This document shows positions 7,426 to 14,246 of a stretch of 26,496 nucleotides of DNA, one piece after another. How positions within the stretch are numbered: position 1 is the stretch's first letter; each line of letters starts with the position of its first letter. Origin of the DNA: Vulcanimicrobiota bacterium (lineage in GTDB: Bacteria; Vulcanimicrobiota; Vulcanimicrobiia; Vulcanimicrobiales; Vulcanimicrobiaceae). The notes below the pieces were generated by a model. That model did no database searches. It saw only the letters and a list, made by a program, of their open reading frames with translations, and was not told the DNA's origin. The stretch is taken from positions 1 through 26,496 of the forward strand of contig PMFP01000029.1 of assembly GCA_003155175.1 (NCBI GenBank). The letters are read 5' to 3'. The position numbers were made by a program, and so were the translations under genes.

Positions 7426-8400
7426 CTACGCGAGATACGCCTCGGTCGCCGTAACGGGAACGAGTATCCGGTCCATTTCCGCGAAGATCGACGGATCCAG
7501 GTCGAGGTCGGCGGCCGCTACGTTGTCGTCTACGTGTTCGATCTTCGTTGCTCCGACGATCGTGCTCGTCACGGACGGTTGGCGAAGGCACCAGGCCAGC
7601 GCGAGCTGCGCGAGCGAACAGTTCGCGCGTTTGGCAACCGGCACGAGCTCTTGCACCGCGTCCAGACGCGACTGCGTGAAGTAATCTTCCATCATCTCTT
7701 TGCCCGCGCCCGCGGCTCGCGTTCCGGGCGGCGGATTCTTCGCATCGAGATACTTGCCGGTGAGAATTCCCATGGCCAGCGGCGACCACACGACGTTACC
7801 CAAGCCGTACTGCTCGCAGACGGGCAACACGCGCTCTTCGACGCGCCGCCAGAGCGCGCTGTATTGCGGCTGGTTGCTGACCGGAACGGCCCAGCCGCGC
7901 GCGCGGCAGAGCGTAACGGCCGCGATAATTTGATCGGCGTTCCATTCCGAAACGCCCCAGTAAAGAATCTTTCCGGAACGAACGAGATCGTTCATCACCT
8001 CGCACGTCTCTTCCAGCGGCGTTTCGACGTCGTAGCGATGGCACTGATACAAGTCCACGTAGTCGACCTGCAGCCTTCGAAGCGAGTGATGGATCTGATC
8101 GCGGACGTGCTTGCGCGACAGCCCGCGCTCGTTCGGGCGGTCGCCCATCGTGAAGTAGACTTTGGTGGCCAGGACCAGCGAATCGCGATCGAGCTCTTTG
8201 AGAATCGGGCCGAGCGCCTCTTCGGCCGCGCCGCGCGCGTACACGTTGGCCGTGTCGATGAAGTTCACGCCGCGTTCCCACGCCCGCAGGACGCACGCAC
8301 GCGCCGTGCTCGCATCGACGGCGGAGCCGTACGTCAGCCAGGATCCCAGGCCGACGACCGAAAGTTTGAGTCCGGAGTGTCCGAGATTTCTATACCGCAT
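7426..8400 (-). CDS. Aldo/keto reductase
   Basis: 324 aa NAD(P)H-dependent oxidoreductase of the aldo/keto reductase superfamily, closest in pattern to the YghZ/Kv-beta-like group. The catalytic tetrad is complete: Asp49 and Tyr54 (FIDTANVYARG), Lys80 (LVLATKVYF) and His121 (LYQCHRYD). The cofactor region is visible in WSPLAMGILTGKYL and in the C-terminal LAWCLRQPSVTSTIVGATK. It should reduce aldehydes or ketones in the cytoplasm; the substrate cannot be read from sequence. It follows the lipid kinase by 23 bases on the same strand and is the last gene of the operon. Confidence 0.93.
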   Translation of the reverse strand: MRYRNLGHSGLKLSVVGLGSWLTYGSAVDASTARACVLRAWERGVNFIDTANVYARGAAEEALGPILKELDRDSLVLATKVYFTMGDRPNERGLSRKHVRDQIHHSLRRLQVDYVDLYQCHRYDVETPLEETCEVMNDLVRSGKILYWGVSEWNADQIIAAVTLCRARGWAVPVSNQPQYSALWRRVEERVLPVCEQYGLGNVVWSPLAMGILTGKYLDAKNPPPGTRAAGAGKEMMEDYFTQSRLDAVQELVPVAKRANCSLAQLALAWCLRQPSVTSTIVGATKIEHVDDNVAAADLDLDPSIFAEMDRILVPVTATEAYLA

Positions 8401-8423
8401 GGTCGGTGCGACACGCTCCTTCG

Positions 8424-9263
8424 TTACGGGGATGCAAAGACGGCGAGTGCGCCGGGCACGACTTCGAAGAGGGCCGGCGTTTTGCCGGCAGGCTCGCCGT
8501 CGGCGGAGATCCGGTGCGCGTGCTTACCGGCGACCTGAAATCGGGCCGCCCGGAACGCCTGCATGCCTTCCACGGGGCGCCGGGTCCGCTGCATCGCCCA
8601 GACCGTTCCAATCGCGTTGACGATGTCGTCCGACGGAAAGATGTAACAGTCGAGCAACCCATCGTCGATCGCGGCCCCGTCGATTTCAAAGACGCCGCCG
8701 AACCGGTGGCTGTTCGCGATCGTCAATTGCGCGCCGCGCTGGCGCCGCACGATGCCGTCGTACCGTACTTCCAGGCGCATCGGCCGAGCGCGGGCGAGCG
8801 CCACGAGCGTCGTCCAGAACACGCCGAGGAAGCCGAAGCGCTGTTTGACGTCGGGCGTCTGCAGCCTCGCGATGCGGCTGCTCAGGCCGATGCTCGCTTC
8901 GTTGACGAAGTGCTTGCCGTTGACGAGGCCGACGTCGATCCGCCGCGTCGCGCCTTGCGCGATGACGCGGCACGCGGCGCTCACGTCCAGCGGAACGTTC
9001 AGCGTTCTGGCAAGATCGTTGAACGTACCGAGCGGAACGATTCCCATCGGAACGTTGCGCGCGATCGCGTCGGGAATCAGTGAAATGAACGTGCCGTCGC
9101 CGCCGGCCGAAATGATGCAGTCGTAGCGTTCCGCCTTGGGTCCCTTAACGCCGTCGCGGTCCTCCACGAACGCTATTCCCGCAGCCGCGAGTTCGGCGCG
9201 CACGGCGTCCGCGAGCTCGCGGCCGCGACGGGCGCGCCGATTGATGACTAGACGGGCGATCAC
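8424..9263 (-). CDS. Diacylglycerol kinase-like lipid kinase (YegS/DgkB family)
   Basis: 279 aa from GTG 9263. The frame is open further upstream (to 9587), but that extension is Arg-rich antisense-like sequence overlapping the small membrane protein gene. GTG 9263 overlaps that gene's stop as GTGA and begins IARLVINRRARRG, the usual family start. The catalytic domain shows the nucleotide-binding SAGGDGTF at 52-59 and PLGTFNDLAR at 77-86. The C-terminal beta-sandwich has IDVGLVNGKHFVNEASIG and a HRISADGEP stretch. Enzymes of this family phosphorylate diacylglycerol or related lipids at the inner membrane face. It lies in an operon with a membrane protein and an M19 dipeptidase. Confidence 0.9.
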   Translation of the reverse strand: MIARLVINRRARRGRELADAVRAELAAAGIAFVEDRDGVKGPKAERYDCIISAGGDGTFISLIPDAIARNVPMGIVPLGTFNDLARTLNVPLDVSAACRVIAQGATRRIDVGLVNGKHFVNEASIGLSSRIARLQTPDVKQRFGFLGVFWTTLVALARARPMRLEVRYDGIVRRQRGAQLTIANSHRFGGVFEIDGAAIDDGLLDCYIFPSDDIVNAIGTVWAMQRTRRPVEGMQAFRAARFQVAGKHAHRISADGEPAGKTPALFEVVPGALAVFASP

Positions 9264-9568
9264 CGTTCGCGCATTTTCAGGATGTCGCCCCAGGCCGCGC
9301 CGGCGCGTCGTTGCTGCGTCGCAACTTGCGCGGCGCGAACGCCCGCCCAAATCGCCACGGCCGCAGAGACGACGGCGCCTCCAAGCAAAACGACGTAGCC
9401 CAGCATCACGCCCATCTGCCACGCGGGGTCCACGTATCCGGCGGCCTGCGCGGACAACGTGAAATTGTAATGGACGCCGGCGAAGGCATACGCCAGGCCG
9501 ACGGCGCCGGCCAATCCGGTTCCCAGAATCGCAAGGTACTCCAGGAAGTTCATCCGTCCGTTCGTCAT
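9260..9568 (-). CDS. Small two-helix membrane protein
   Basis: 102 aa with two clear membrane helices, about 9-30 (AILGTGLAGAVGLAYAFAGV) and about 50-75 (MGVMLGYVVLLGGAVVSAAV), and a short basic cytoplasmic tail. The ATG at 9568 overlaps the stop of the dipeptidase gene as ATGA, and its own stop overlaps the lipid kinase start as GTGA. It is therefore translationally coupled on both sides. An internal ATG at codon 6 is an alternative start. I recognise no family. Its position suggests a membrane partner for the lipid kinase, but this is inferred from context only. Confidence 0.75.
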   Translation of the reverse strand: MTNGRMNFLEYLAILGTGLAGAVGLAYAFAGVHYNFTLSAQAAGYVDPAWQMGVMLGYVVLLGGAVVSAAVAIWAGVRAAQVATQQRRAGAAWGDILKMRER

Positions 9569-10536
9569 CTCCAGACTGCCGCGGCAACGCGGAGCACGTT
9601 CAGCCCTAAAACGCGCTCGAGATCGGCCTCTGCATAGCCCATTGCGACGAGGCAGTCCACGATTTCCGGAAGCTGTTCGGGGACGACGAACCGCGGGGAC
9701 GCCAGCGCCGAATCGTCCCCGAACGTCTGCGGGTGGCCGCGAAGATACGCCAGCAATTCTTCCATGTCGAAAACGTAGTCCAGTCCCAGGGCGACGTGAT
9801 CGATTCCGGCAAGCTTGGCGACGTAGTCGATGTGGCGGGCCACGGTTTCGCTGCGGTCGTCGTTGTCGCCGAGAAAGATGCCGACGCCGTTGATTCCGAC
9901 GACGCCGCCTTTAGCCGTGCAAGCCAGAATGACGTGGTCGCGCACGTTACGCGGGTGATCCCAAAGCGCGCGCGGATTCGAATGCGAGAAAATCACGGGG
10001 TTCTTCGAATGCTCGATGACCTCCAGGGCGGTCCGCTCTCCGGTGTGCGAGCAGCACGTGATCATTCCGACGCGCGCCATCTCGTCGAGCGCGAGCGCGC
10101 CGAACTCGGTGAGCCCGCCGTCCTCTTCCATGCACCCGCCGCCGACGCGATTGGGCAGGTTATACGCCATCAGCATCCAGCGCACGCCGAGATCGTAGTA
10201 GAGGCCGATCAAGCTGATCTGATCGTCGATCGCCTTGGCGCCCTCGATGTCGAAGAACACGCCGAGCCTTCCGCTCTCCTTGGCCCGGCGAACGTCGTCC
10301 ACGGACTCGACGAGCACGTAGTCGTCCGGCCGTGCCTTGAGCCAGCGCCGGAAGTGCGCCAGCATGCGCACGTGCGTCTCGATGGTGCCCACGTCGAACC
10401 CAACGTTGATGCCGACCACCGTGACGCCGCTGTTGCGATATCGCTCCAGCTGGGGCAAGAAGCGTTCGTCGTCGGGCCGCAGCGGAAGGCAGCCGTGGTT
10501 GTCCCAGACGATCGACCGCCGGACCAGCTCGTTCAC
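9565..10536 (-). CDS. Membrane dipeptidase-like metallohydrolase (peptidase M19)
   Basis: 323 aa from GTG 10536, chosen because GGGAGG lies eight bases upstream. The frame is open to 10599, but that start would overlap the divergent gene. The M19 fold is recognisable: WDNHGCLPLRPDD at 11-23, the metal-bridging Glu in VFFDIEGA, His in CSHTGERTA, His in VIFSHSNPRAL, and GLDYVFD near the C-terminus. The family's first metal motif is usually HxD (DGHNDLP-like); here it reads His14-Gly-Cys16, which may alter metal binding. It probably hydrolyses dipeptides or other amides. It heads a four-gene operon and is divergent from an oligopeptide-binding lipoprotein, which fits peptide use. Confidence 0.88.
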   Translation of the reverse strand: MNELVRRSIVWDNHGCLPLRPDDERFLPQLERYRNSGVTVVGINVGFDVGTIETHVRMLAHFRRWLKARPDDYVLVESVDDVRRAKESGRLGVFFDIEGAKAIDDQISLIGLYYDLGVRWMLMAYNLPNRVGGGCMEEDGGLTEFGALALDEMARVGMITCCSHTGERTALEVIEHSKNPVIFSHSNPRALWDHPRNVRDHVILACTAKGGVVGINGVGIFLGDNDDRSETVARHIDYVAKLAGIDHVALGLDYVFDMEELLAYLRGHPQTFGDDSALASPRFVVPEQLPEIVDCLVAMGYAEADLERVLGLNVLRVAAAVWR

Positions 10537-10590
10537 CGGCGCGCCCTCCCGTTGCAGTGAACGGCCAACCCCGGACAGAACGCAAGCGCC

Positions 10591-12177
10591 GTGCCGCACG
10601 ATATCAAACGCATCGCTCTAGCGTTGCTGATTTCGGCCTTGGCCGCCTGCAGCCGGACGAACGCGACGGCCGGCGGGACGGGACGCGAAACGCTGCGGAT
10701 CGCCCTGGCGCAAGACGTGAAGAGCCTCAATCCGCTCCTCGCCTCGACCACTCAGGAAGGCTTCGTGACGCGCTTCATGTTCGAGCCGCTCGTTTCCGCG
10801 GACGCGAACGGGAAGCCCGTTCCGATCCTGGCCAGCTCGGTTCCCTCGCTCGCAAACGGCGGCATCTCGCGAGACGGCCTCACCGTCACCTACCGCCTGC
10901 GCCCGGACGCACGCTGGACCGACGGCGTTCCGGTCTCGTCGAAAGACGTCCGGTTCTCGTGGCAAGCGATCATGAATCCGGCAAACAACGTCGTTTCGCG
11001 CCACGGGTACGACGACGTCGCGGCGATCGACACGCCGGACGGCCGAACCGCCGTGGTTCATCTCAAGAAGCCCTTCGCGCCCTTCGTCAATACGTTCTTC
11101 TCCGAGAGCGATCAGCCGTACATGCTCGTGCCCGAGCACGTGCTGGCACGCTATCCGAACATGAATCAGATCCCGTTCAACTCTGCTCCCGGCGTGACCG
11201 ACGGCCCGTTCCGTTTTCAACAGTGGGTTCGCGGCGACCGCATTACGTTAACGGCGAACGATGCGTTCTTTCTGGGAAAGCCGGGCTTGCGTGCGATCGA
11301 GATTCACGTGATCCCCGACGAAAACACGGCGGTCGATTCGCTTCGCACGCACGCCGTCGACTACGTCTACCAGCCGTCGATCGTGACCAATGAAGCGCTG
11401 CGCAGCGCGCCCGGAGTTCACATCGTGTGGGTCAATGCCAACGGCTACGAGGGCCTCGGGCTGAACACGACGCACGCGCCGCTCGGGGATCCGCGCGTCC
11501 GCCAGGCGATCGCCTACGCGATCGACCGCAAGCGTCTCGTGGACACGCTGACGTTCGGTCAGGAACGCGTTGCCAGCGAAGACTTGCCCGGCTGGATGGC
11601 GGGCTCCGATCGGAGCGGTTCGCCGCCGTACGATCCCGCGAAGGCGCGCGCGCTTCTGCGAGAGGCCGGAGTTAAGACGCCGCTGGACCTCGTGCTGGTC
11701 ACCGACAGCGGGAACGCCACCCACAAGCGCGAGGCCGTCGAGCTCCAGTCCATGCTGTCGCAGGCCGGCATCAACGTCGAGGTCAAGACCTATCCTGGCG
11801 ACCTCCTGTACGCGACGGCCGGCGCCGGAGGCATTCTCAACGGCGGGAACTTCGACATGGCGCTTTGGCCTTGGTACGGAGGAATGGACGCCGACAATTC
11901 GTCGCAGTTCAGTTGCGCGAACCGGCCGCCCAACGGCTACAACGAGGCCCGGTACTGCAATCCCGAAATGGAGCGCTTGCAGAACGTCGCATTGACCAGC
12001 TACGATCCGGCGACGCGGGCCGCGGCGTATCGCGGCATCGAGGCGCTCGTGCGGCGCGATAATCCGCTGATCATATTCTGGTGGCAACGCCAGCAAGAGG
12101 CGCTCGGCGTCGACCTCAAAGGCTTCGCCCCCAATCCGGTCGAGGAGTCGTGGAACGCTTGGCAATGGAGTTTATAA
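10591..12177 (+). CDS. Oligopeptide ABC transporter substrate-binding lipoprotein (SBP_bac_5)
   Basis: 528 aa, GTG start. The N-terminus is a lipoprotein signal (IKRIALALLISALAAC) with lipobox Cys20. The mature part is a DppA/OppA-type type-II solute-binding protein: LRIALAQDVKSLNPLLAST, then GLTVTYRLRPDARWTDGVPVSSKDV (written here in two halves, GLTVTYRLRPDARW and TDGVPVSSKDV), then GPFRFQQWVRGDRITLTAND, GLNTTHAPLGDPRVRQAIAY and a C-terminal LIIFWWQRQQEALGV. It would capture peptides or similar solutes outside the inner membrane. No cognate permease or ATPase gene is nearby, so it is an orphan binding protein here. It is divergent from the M19 dipeptidase over 54 bases. Confidence 0.9.
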   Translation: MPHDIKRIALALLISALAACSRTNATAGGTGRETLRIALAQDVKSLNPLLASTTQEGFVTRFMFEPLVSADANGKPVPILASSVPSLANGGISRDGLTVTYRLRPDARWTDGVPVSSKDVRFSWQAIMNPANNVVSRHGYDDVAAIDTPDGRTAVVHLKKPFAPFVNTFFSESDQPYMLVPEHVLARYPNMNQIPFNSAPGVTDGPFRFQQWVRGDRITLTANDAFFLGKPGLRAIEIHVIPDENTAVDSLRTHAVDYVYQPSIVTNEALRSAPGVHIVWVNANGYEGLGLNTTHAPLGDPRVRQAIAYAIDRKRLVDTLTFGQERVASEDLPGWMAGSDRSGSPPYDPAKARALLREAGVKTPLDLVLVTDSGNATHKREAVELQSMLSQAGINVEVKTYPGDLLYATAGAGGILNGGNFDMALWPWYGGMDADNSSQFSCANRPPNGYNEARYCNPEMERLQNVALTSYDPATRAAAYRGIEALVRRDNPLIIFWWQRQQEALGVDLKGFAPNPVEESWNAWQWSL

Positions 12178-12181
12178 CGTC

Positions 12182-12718
12182 GTGAAACACGCGCTGGTCC
12201 TTCTTTCGGCGTTGTTCGTCGCCGGGTCGCTGGCGGCGCCGGCGGCGGCGAGTTCGTGCTTTACGGTCGAGGGGCAGTCGTACTGTTACGCTTGGTCGGC
12301 GAAAGACGCGTCCATGATGAAGACCGAGTACGTCCGTTCGGGCGAAACGGTGGACCACTGGAAGCGCATGGTGACGATCCTGCAGTATAACGACGTCCAC
12401 ACGCTGGAAGGCGCGACGGCGAAGTACATGGCGGTCGTGCGGCCCTACATGGATGCAAACGCCAGGCCCCAGTGGGTGACGCCCAAGAATCCCAAGCACG
12501 CGGGAGAGGCCGCCACGCGGCTCCTGCTCTCGTCACCGGACGGTTCGGACGTCGAGTACGTCGTCGTCTACTTTTTTTCGGACCCCGGCAAGCCGGCGTA
12601 CGTCATCGCGTTCTCGCAGCGCGTCCCGCTTCCCAACGACGAAATCCCGACGATGGCGCAGTACGGCGCCTGGCTGAACGACCTACGCGCGATCGTACCT
12701 GCGAACGTCGAACGCTAA
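12182..12718 (+). CDS. Secreted protein of unknown function
   Basis: 178 aa, GTG start four bases after the stop of the binding lipoprotein, with GGAG about 11 bases upstream. The N-terminus is a signal peptide (MKHALVLLSALFVAGSLA, cleavage near AAAS). The mature chain starts with two cysteines (Cys26 and Cys35) that may form a disulfide in the periplasm, then an alpha/beta sequence with WVTPKNPKHAGEAATRLLL and VEYVVVYFFSDPGKPAYVIAFSQR. I do not recognise a domain family. It is probably cotranscribed with the peptide-binding lipoprotein and ends four bases from the convergent CsoR-family gene. Confidence 0.75.
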   Translation: MKHALVLLSALFVAGSLAAPAAASSCFTVEGQSYCYAWSAKDASMMKTEYVRSGETVDHWKRMVTILQYNDVHTLEGATAKYMAVVRPYMDANARPQWVTPKNPKHAGEAATRLLLSSPDGSDVEYVVVYFFSDPGKPAYVIAFSQRVPLPNDEIPTMAQYGAWLNDLRAIVPANVER

Positions 12719-12722
12719 CGCT

Positions 12723-13043
12723 TTAGGAAAGGAGCTTAACGAACGTCTCCGTGAGACGGTGAAGCTCGCGCTCGTCCACCTGAGCGCGGTCGCCGTTCGG
12801 GCGCAAGCACTGGGCCATGCTCGTGGCCATAAGCTGAACCGTAGCCCGCTCGAGGGCCGAACGCGCCGCGGACATCTGTTGCGCGATCGCGTGACAGTCG
12901 CGGCGTTCGGTAATCATGCGCTGAACGGCCCGGACCTGGCCCTCGACGCGGCGCAGCCGGGCTAGAATCTCGCGAACCGTTTCGTCGTCGATCCGTAGGG
13001 GTTGCTCGACGGCGGCAACGCCGGATGTTGCTTTCCTTGCCAT
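12723..13043 (-). CDS. CsoR-family repressor, CstR-like (Cys/Ser/Cys ligand set)
   Basis: 106 aa from ATG 13043. The frame runs on upstream, but only this start lies downstream of the promoter and leaves the divergent operators free. The all-helical CsoR/RcnR/FrmR fold is clear: ILARLRRVEGQVRAVQRMI, then DCHAIAQQMSAARSALERA, then ATSMAQCL. Aligned with M. tuberculosis CsoR, Cys36 and Cys65 are kept, but the copper ligand His61 is Ser. Loss of this His with both Cys kept is the pattern of persulfide sensors (CstR), in which the two cysteines become linked through sulfur. It likely represses itself and the divergent RND/SQR operon through the two operators at 13054-13095. A copper or other metal role is less likely but not excluded. 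Confidence 0.88.
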   Translation of the reverse strand: MARKATSGVAAVEQPLRIDDETVREILARLRRVEGQVRAVQRMITERRDCHAIAQQMSAARSALERATVQLMATSMAQCLRPNGDRAQVDERELHRLTETFVKLLS

Positions 13044-13050
13044 TTCGGTC

Positions 13051-13080
13051 ACTATACTCCGCAGGGTATCCTGTTTGCAA
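13051..13080 (-). promoter_or_regulatory. Promoter of the CsoR-family repressor gene
   Basis: Minus strand: TTGCAA (13080..13075), 18 bases, TATAGT (13056..13051). Only seven bases separate the -10 from ATG 13043, so the transcript would be leaderless or nearly so. The -35 is the same six base pairs used by the divergent promoter, because TTGCAA is its own reverse complement. Confidence 0.65.
13054..13069. promoter_or_regulatory. CsoR/CstR-type operator 1
   Basis: ATACTCCGCAGGGTAT, an imperfect inverted repeat of the GC-centred, AT-edged form bound by CsoR-family repressors (ATACCC...GGGTAT). It overlaps the -10 and spacer of the repressor's own promoter, so it would give autorepression. Confidence 0.6.
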
Positions 13081-13103
13081 TACCCTAGGGGGTATAGTAT
13101 AAT
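13075..13103 (+). promoter_or_regulatory. Promoter of the RND/DUF302/SQR operon
   Basis: TTGCAA (13075-13080), a 17-base spacer, and a perfect TATAAT (13098-13103). The ATG of the first gene is only six bases beyond the -10, so the transcript should start at or next to the A of ATG, and there is no Shine-Dalgarno. Operator 2 fills the spacer. Confidence 0.75.
13080..13095. promoter_or_regulatory. CsoR/CstR-type operator 2
   Basis: ATACCCTAGGGGGTAT has perfect six-base arms ATACCC/GGGTAT around four bases, the classic CsoR-family operator form. It sits between -35 and -10 of the efflux operon promoter, so a bound repressor would exclude RNA polymerase. Its centre is 26 bp from that of operator 1. 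Confidence 0.75.
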
Positions 13104-13109
13104 TAGCGC

Positions 13110-14246
13110 ATGACAGGCCGTCTTTGGATTCCCACCCTGGCGCTCTCGCTCGCCGCCTGCTCCGGAACCGCGCAAAGCCGAGTGGACGCGCTTGCGGTAA
13201 ACGCGGCACCGGTGCGGCTGACGCCGTTTGAGCCTCGGCAAGAACTGTCCGGAGACGTCGTTGCCGCGCGCAGCGTGACGGTCGGATCGGCGGTCGCCGG
13301 TCCCGTCGTCGCGGTAGACGTCCGCGTCGGCGACCCCGTTCGCGCCGGCGATCCGATCGCCGAGGTGGATGCCTCGCAATACCGGGCGCAGTACGATCAA
13401 GCCCGCGGTAACGCCGCCGCGGCCCAGGCGGACGGCGCAGCTGCGCGCGCACAGCTCGACGCCGCTCGCAGCCGGCTGAGGCTTGCATCGCTCACGGCCT
13501 CGCGAATGAACTTCCTGTACGTTCAGGGCGCGATATCGGTGCAAGACAACGATCGGACGCGCGCCGATCTGGCCGCGGCACGCGCGGCGGCCGATCAAGC
13601 GGCGGCGGGAGTGCAAGCGTCACAAAACAGCGCCGCGGCCGCCGGCGCCGGAGTGGAAGCCGCCGGCGTGCCGCTCCAGGAGACGCAAATCCGCGCGCCG
13701 TTCGACGGCGTCATAACCGCGCGATTCGTCGAGCCCGGCGCGGTCGTCGGACCCGGCGGACAAATCGCGACGCTTCAAAACCAGAGCGAACTCGAACTCG
13801 ACGTCACCGCTCCGCTCAGTACCGTCGGCGGCATCGAGATCGGAGCGCCGATCGACGTGCGCGTCGACGAGCTGGGCGATGCTCGGATTCGCGGAACGGC
13901 ACGCGCGCTCGTTCCAAACGAGAACCCGGCCTTGCGCTCCGCGGTGCTGAAGATCTCCATTCCGGCCGCTCACGGGTTGATGCCGGGCATGTACGCGCGC
14001 ATCGTCGTCCCCGGCACCCGAACGATCATCCCCGCCGTCCCCGTATCGGCGCTCGTTACGCGCGCCGGGCAGACCGGCGTATTTGCCATCCGCGCCGGCC
14101 GCGCCGACTTCGTTCCGGTTCAGCCCGGCCAGGTACAGAACGGCTCCATCGCGATTACGGGCTCGGTGCGTCCTGGCGACGCGGTCGTCACGTCCGATCT
14201 CGAGCGCGTAACCCAAGGCGCCGCCGTAGCGACGCCATCCCCATGA
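13110..14246 (+). CDS. RND efflux periplasmic adaptor (membrane fusion) lipoprotein
   Basis: 378 aa. A lipoprotein signal (MTGRLWIPTLALSLAAC, Cys17) anchors it in the inner membrane. The mature part has the adaptor architecture: a barrel-sandwich (biotinyl-lipoyl-like) half GPVVAVDVRVGDPVRAGDPI, an Ala-rich helical hairpin at about 95-185, the second lipoyl half IRAPFDGVITARFVEPGAVV, a beta-barrel domain and a membrane-proximal domain. It links the RND pump to the TolC-like channel. The ATG lies six bases from a TATAAT box, so it is probably read from a leaderless mRNA. Its stop overlaps the start of the pump gene as ATGA. Confidence 0.92.
   Translation: MTGRLWIPTLALSLAACSGTAQSRVDALAVNAAPVRLTPFEPRQELSGDVVAARSVTVGSAVAGPVVAVDVRVGDPVRAGDPIAEVDASQYRAQYDQARGNAAAAQADGAAARAQLDAARSRLRLASLTASRMNFLYVQGAISVQDNDRTRADLAAARAAADQAAAGVQASQNSAAAAGAGVEAAGVPLQETQIRAPFDGVITARFVEPGAVVGPGGQIATLQNQSELELDVTAPLSTVGGIEIGAPIDVRVDELGDARIRGTARALVPNENPALRSAVLKISIPAAHGLMPGMYARIVVPGTRTIIPAVPVSALVTRAGQTGVFAIRAGRADFVPVQPGQVQNGSIAITGSVRPGDAVVTSDLERVTQGAAVATPSP

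Noticed and set aside
9264..9587. Upstream extension of the lipid kinase frame.
   Set aside because: It overlaps the membrane protein gene in another frame and is Arg-rich; the GTG at 9263 gives the family's normal N-terminus.
10537..10590. Possible promoter TTGCAG at 10552-10557 for the peptide-binding lipoprotein.
   Set aside because: No acceptable -10 box lies at the right distance.
13044..13616. Long N-terminal extension of the CsoR-family protein (297 codons in total).
   Set aside because: It would run through the divergent promoters and the adaptor gene; CsoR proteins are about 90-120 aa.
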